A DNA stretch of 64,000 bases from positions 6,400,026-6,464,025 of the forward strand of contig OU342826.1 of the NCBI GenBank assembly GCA_910591455.2, given 5' to 3'. The notes below the pieces were generated by a model, which had not been told where the DNA came from, did no database searches, and was given only the letters and a program-made list of their open reading frames with translations. Made by a program: the position numbers and the translations under genes. This document shows, in pieces, positions 60,201-64,000 of the stretch (position 1 is its first letter; each line of letters starts with the position of its first letter). This DNA is from Pholis gunnellus. Lineage: Eukaryota > Chordata > Actinopteri > Perciformes > Pholidae.

Positions 60201-63200
60201 TGAGGAGGATGGTTCAGACCTCCGAAGTCCACGCTGAGAGACTTGGGGAAGGCCCTGAAGGGCCCCGAGGTCCCCGAAGCCGATACCGTACGACCTGAGG
60301 AAACCAGACTGAGCTTCAGTGCAAAGACAGAGGAGGAGAGCTGTCGCAATTCCCCAAAACTAACGTACACACAACTAATTCAACAGGTTTGTATAAAGTA
60401 AAAGTACGTCTAGAGCTAAAGATACTTAATCCCGGTGATACTAGTCATTAAGAGGTAGAATAATCTAACTACATCAAGTGACGACAGGGATGAAAAGTCC
60501 CTAAAGTGCCCTAAAACGCCATGTCAACTGTGTTAACTCCACCTGCTCAGGAAGATCATGTGATCCGATCGAAAGCTGCTAAACAGCTGCTAAATGGACC
60601 CTGAGGTGAGCTTGCTAATCAAGGAATACTATGTGGTTACATCACGCTTAATACAGATCAATTCATGGGCTTTAATCTGATTATATGATAGCACATGTTG
60701 TACCATTGTAGAAATCAAGTTATCATTCACATGGGACAAAAAGAAAAGGAAAAGAAAGTCATAAAAACAAAGCGGTTGCTCTCATGCTATTTGGACATGT
60801 CCATGCTACGAGGCTCGTCAAATGCAGGATTAGCACAGCAACGACTTCTCGGATCGCTTGTCAAAGCGCCAACCACGAAAAATACAATTGTTAGATGGTA
60901 ACAAAGGCAGGAAAGTCACGTCTTTGCAGGTCGCAAGCTTTCCACAAACATTAGCCACAAAGCATGCTAGCATCAGCCAAAAGTGTTAGCACGGGGATAC
61001 ACATAAAAAAGGTTTTTAATTTATCTAAATCCAGCTTGTCGCTCTCTATCAGTGGAGGAGTCGGTGACAGAAACCAGACCAGACTTGACTTGATACAGAT
61101 TATCTGAAGGTTTAACGCATGCTAAAGCCAGCTGCATGTTTTTGGGATGTGATCATACACTCCACTCCACTTTTTGGGCCTCCAGATAGGACCCATCTTT
61201 GCAAACGTGCCTGAGCTTCCTGGAATACTTTGGGGATGTCAGTGTGTATCGTGGGATTACAGCCGTGTCCTACATACTCTTCAAGTGCCTCAACGCCAAC
61301 TAGGTGTGAAAATATCAGCAGCAGCCTAAAAATAGCATAACTTTAAACTTGTGTGGGTGTTTTTTTCCCCCTCTGTGTGTCTCCTTGACCCTCCCAGCCT
61401 TCAGATGTGGCTTTTGAAGTGGTGAAGCCTGACCGATGGAGAAAAATATCGACCCCAAACTGCAGCGCGTGACGCCGGCCAGCCACGACGAATAGATGGC
61501 AAGAGTGCTGCGTCTTCTCTCAGACCGCCGCTAACACGAAGCCCGGGATTCGCGAGGCAAGGTCGGCACCAGCATGACCCGCAGACGGGCCATTTTCTCA
61601 CGAGTGATACGCTTGGGTATGAGCTTATCGATCGCAGCCATTCAGCACACATTCAAATGCAGCAGGTCGGTGCCGCCTCTTACCTAAAGTGAAGTGGTTT
61701 TTGAAAGAGCTACTGGCTACGAGGTCGTGGGAGGGGGAGATAAGAGAGACAAAAGAGAGAGAGAGAGAGGGAGGGAGTTAAGGGAGGAGAGAGAGAAAGA
61801 CCTGTTGAGTATTGGTAAAGCAACCCAGTGTGCTAAGATGATGACATGATATGGTACACAACAAAAACCACTGTCAAGGTGCAACAGCAGGAGGAATAAC
61901 GGGGAGAATAGTGCTTTTTCAGGGACTATTTTTAGTGGCGGATTAATATAAACCTGGTGTAATCTCTCTCCTGTAGTCTTTTTTCCATTTCTACGAATGT
62001 ATGTATTGATTTATGTGGATTTTGTTAAAGTTGGAAGGATTGTAAAACAAGGGGAGGACACACCTGAGGGGCGCGGGAGGGCGGGGAAGGAGGGCACGTG
62101 GCTCTGAGCCCCCAGCGCCGACGACAGCGAGCCCGGCCGCTGCCTCTCTATCCCGCACAGGGTGGGATCTACAGCGGAGACAAGGACAAAAATAGGGTGA
62201 AGGGATCGATATCGCCGCTCGGTTCTGAAAAATATCAGCTCCCCCTGATGAAGATGGACTCCCCCCCCCCCGACCTTTCAGGGTGGGGTCCCTGAAGCTT
62301 TGGGAGCGCGACGGCCGAGCGGTGAACACGTCCGTCCGCATGTCGGCGGGCGAGATGGCGGGAGCTCGATCCCACGACGGCAGCTGGGACTGAGACTGGC
62401 GGGCAAGAGATGAGAGGACAGACAAAGAAGCAGATGGGAGGGTAGAAAGAAAAAAACACAAAGGCAGAAGAAGTGAGTCTCTTTCATGCTTTCTCAATAA
62501 TTCATAAGCAGCGGCTTTGATGTGGAGGCTACCTGGCCCTCTAGCTGTCCGGACCATGAGTCTCTCTGCCGCAGTGTGGAAGCAAATTCAGGTCCTTTCC
62601 TCACCCTCTATTCTCTTTCTTTTTTTAAACTACTTTGTCTTCTTTCACTTCCTCTTTTTTTTCTGCCTCACCCACCCGCTTTCTCTCTCGCATCTCCCCC
62701 CTCCCTCCCCATTACAGGCACAATTATGACACATTCAGCCTCTCACCAGTGGCCTTGTGGACCTGGCGTTGAGAGGCAGGTTGTGGGAGGGGACCTGGTT
62801 GGTTAGGGGACCATGGGAGGGGGGCACTGCCTGGACCCCCGGGCTCCAGGGACCCTCCACATCCCTCCGGTTCTTACTTTTGGAAAAATGCCTGAAAGAG
62901 AGAGGTTATTTAGTGCCGTTCTGTGGTGACTGACTGGACATTAAGTCAGTTATCCACCGATCAAAGACCATGATTAGGAAGGCTCGGAGCTAAACACAAA
63001 ACAATGTTCTTTTGTCCCCAGCATGAAAGCTGCTCTTATCCGTGAGCTAATCTTTCTGAGTGGGCGTCTCCACTTCATTCAGCGAATGTCTACATTTGGA
63101 ACAAACATCATTAGTTGTTGTTTGGATCTAATTTGCCCCGTTAGAGCTGAAAACAACTAAAAGAAAAATCCATCCGTCACAATTTTTTGAGAATTGATTC

Positions 63201-64000
63201 ATCTTCAAAAAAAAAATGGTTTCCAAGAGTCCACAGTCATGCTCTGTACTCAGGCACAGCGGTGCTATGAGCTAAATGCTAATGTCAGCATGCTAACATG
63301 CTAACTTTACTTGTTTTATTGCAATTTTTCCGACATACAATGTAGCTCAAAATCCGCCTTTAGCTTAGTGGTCAAATGGCCGTGGTGTAGTTCGTTTATA
63401 GCCTAACGTTAGCTTTTTACTTCTAGTGATCGCACTCATGCTTCAAAAATCCTAATTTGTGACGATCATGCTGAATAAAACGTGCAAGTGTCAAAAATAT
63501 TTGTTTGCCACAGAGCTTCTTTTTTTTGGAGGGGAAACCAGTGCGACGCTAACTTCCTGTTGGCTTACAAAAATACATCATCTCTGCGGCAATCTAGTCG
63601 CTCATTATCCAAAGATCTGAACAAATGAGATGAAATGCTACATGAAAAATTAGCATAGCTTTATGCTAATGTCTATGCAAGTCATCTTAACACGCTGGTG
63701 TAAAGAATGTATGATGTTACCATCGTTGGCATCTTAGTTTATTGTGTAAGCAGGCTGACATTTGCTAATTAGCACTAAAGTCACAGCTGAGGTTGAGGGA
63801 ATTCATCCTCTGGGGACAACGAAAAGTTCACCCGTAGTTGGCCCCTTGTGCTCTGGTAACTTGTGATGAGGGTTTTTCGCTGTTTCCTGATATTTTATAC
63901 AGCAAATCATGAAGAGATAATCTAATTAATGCTACGGCCTGGTGACATTAGCATGGGACCAACGTTCTCACCACTTTTTCTTCTCGTATTTGTCCTGCAG
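57207..64000 (-). CDS. agfg2: AGFG family Arf-GAP (agfg2-like), 3' eleven exons, 5' end outside the window
   Basis: Exons on the minus strand, all phase-compatible: >64000-63972, 62891-62747, 62395-62275, 62168-62064, 60294-60049, 59068-58996, 58894-58851, 58657-58571, 58310-58191, 57483-57413 and 57254-57207 (stop). They give 362 C-terminal residues. The first encodes LQDKYEKKKW, the end of the ArfGAP domain (family FLQEKYEKKRW). Then follow a disordered region with DMRTDVF, FRAFPKSLSVDFGG and DRYAAVSHLDNCF (compare AGFG1 DKYAALANLDNIF), and four Asn-Pro-Phe motifs ending SRNPFI-stop where AGFG1/2 end TNPFL. AGFG proteins bind EH-domain proteins such as EPS15 through NPF motifs and act in endocytic sorting; AGFG1 also binds Rev-type export complexes. 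Divergence of the RYAAV block and proximity to irs favour agfg2, but agfg1 is possible. Confidence 0.87.
57885..58005. repeat. Teleost repeat fragment ('agactaaaatatctcaacaac' family) in agfg intron
   Basis: ccagactaaaatatctcaacaactattt followed by ggatcgatggccatgaaat is a familiar dispersed teleost sequence. It lies between exons 58310-58191 and 57483-57413. It appears to belong to the same long element as the fragments at 63266-63302 and 63705-63800. Confidence 0.6.
59612..59760. repeat. Teleost repeat fragment ('agtaaaagtact' family) in agfg intron
   Basis: ggtggtggaagaccgtgcc, then tactccaatacaagtac, gaaagtaaaagcattt and cacttaaaaatacttg: a decayed copy of the dispersed element also seen at 655-1090. 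Confidence 0.6.
62892..63971 (-). other. agfg intron following the ArfGAP exon
   Basis: Donor GTG|gtgaga at 63971 and acceptor tctctctttcag at 62892; TG+G rebuilds Trp across the junction. It contains the split teleost repeat described separately and no exon-like sequence. Confidence 0.75.
63266..63800. repeat. Teleost repeat in two halves ('gctaatgtcagcatgctaac' family)
   Basis: The left half, 63266-63302, reads gagctaaatgctaatgtcagcatgctaacatgctaac. The right half, about 63705-63800, reads catcttagtttattg and tttgctaattagcactaaag, then cacagctgaggttgaggg. In other teleost copies these parts are close together; here about 400 bases of different sequence separate them. Confidence 0.55.

Noticed and set aside
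61684..61712. 29-base micro-exon for agfg with acceptor-like cgtagccag and donor gtaaga
   Set aside because: Its phase does not match: joined to the upstream exon it gives a stop, whereas the flanking exons 62168-62064 and 60294-60049 join directly in phase.

Overview
This is vertebrate nuclear DNA, almost certainly from a ray-finned (teleost) fish. The coding sequence is split by GT-AG introns. The proteins belong to animal families (Dishevelled, RING E3 ligases, an insulin receptor substrate, an AGFG-type ArfGAP). Spacers are crowded with (CA)n/(GT)n microsatellites and with repeat fragments typical of teleosts. Apparent initiation at TTG or GTG is not meaningful here, so starts were chosen at ATG codons in usable context.

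Layout: (1) 3-163, minus: first coding exon of a Dishevelled gene (dvl2-like), running off the left edge. (2) 1868-2521, minus: intact single-exon RING protein with a C-terminal membrane anchor (RNF183-like). (3) 6500-7674, plus: two-exon RING protein resembling RNF227. (4) 8473-11444, plus: a three-exon gene for a predicted secreted, Ser-rich protein of about 850 residues with a glycosaminoglycan-type SGSG site; I do not recognise its family. (5) about 11.5-39.7 kb: a 28-kb stretch without a recognisable gene, dominated by dinucleotide arrays, homopolymer G/C runs and scattered AT-rich homeodomain-site-like blocks. (6) 40166-53643 (possibly to 39758), minus: a complete insulin receptor substrate gene with separate PH, PTB and tyrosine-motif tail exons and an 8.9-kb first intron. 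(7) 57207 to beyond 64000, minus: the 3' part of an AGFG (Arf-GAP with FG/NPF repeats) gene, eleven exons in continuous reading phase, starting inside the end of the ArfGAP domain.

The genes do not form one pathway. dvl is a Wnt effector, the RING genes are ubiquitin ligases, irs carries insulin/IGF signals to PI3K, GRB2 and SHP2, and agfg acts with EH-domain proteins in endocytosis. The most informative point is linkage. irs and agfg lie in the same orientation only 3.6 kb apart, as mouse Irs3 and Agfg2 are neighbours and as IRS1 and AGFG1 are linked in human. With dvl2-like and rnf227-like genes in the same window, this makes the irs a good candidate for a full-length fish relative of the IRS3 lineage. 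The other standout is the unrecognised secreted protein. Exon boundaries were deduced by eye from splice consensus, reading phase and remembered family alignments; no search or transcript data were available.
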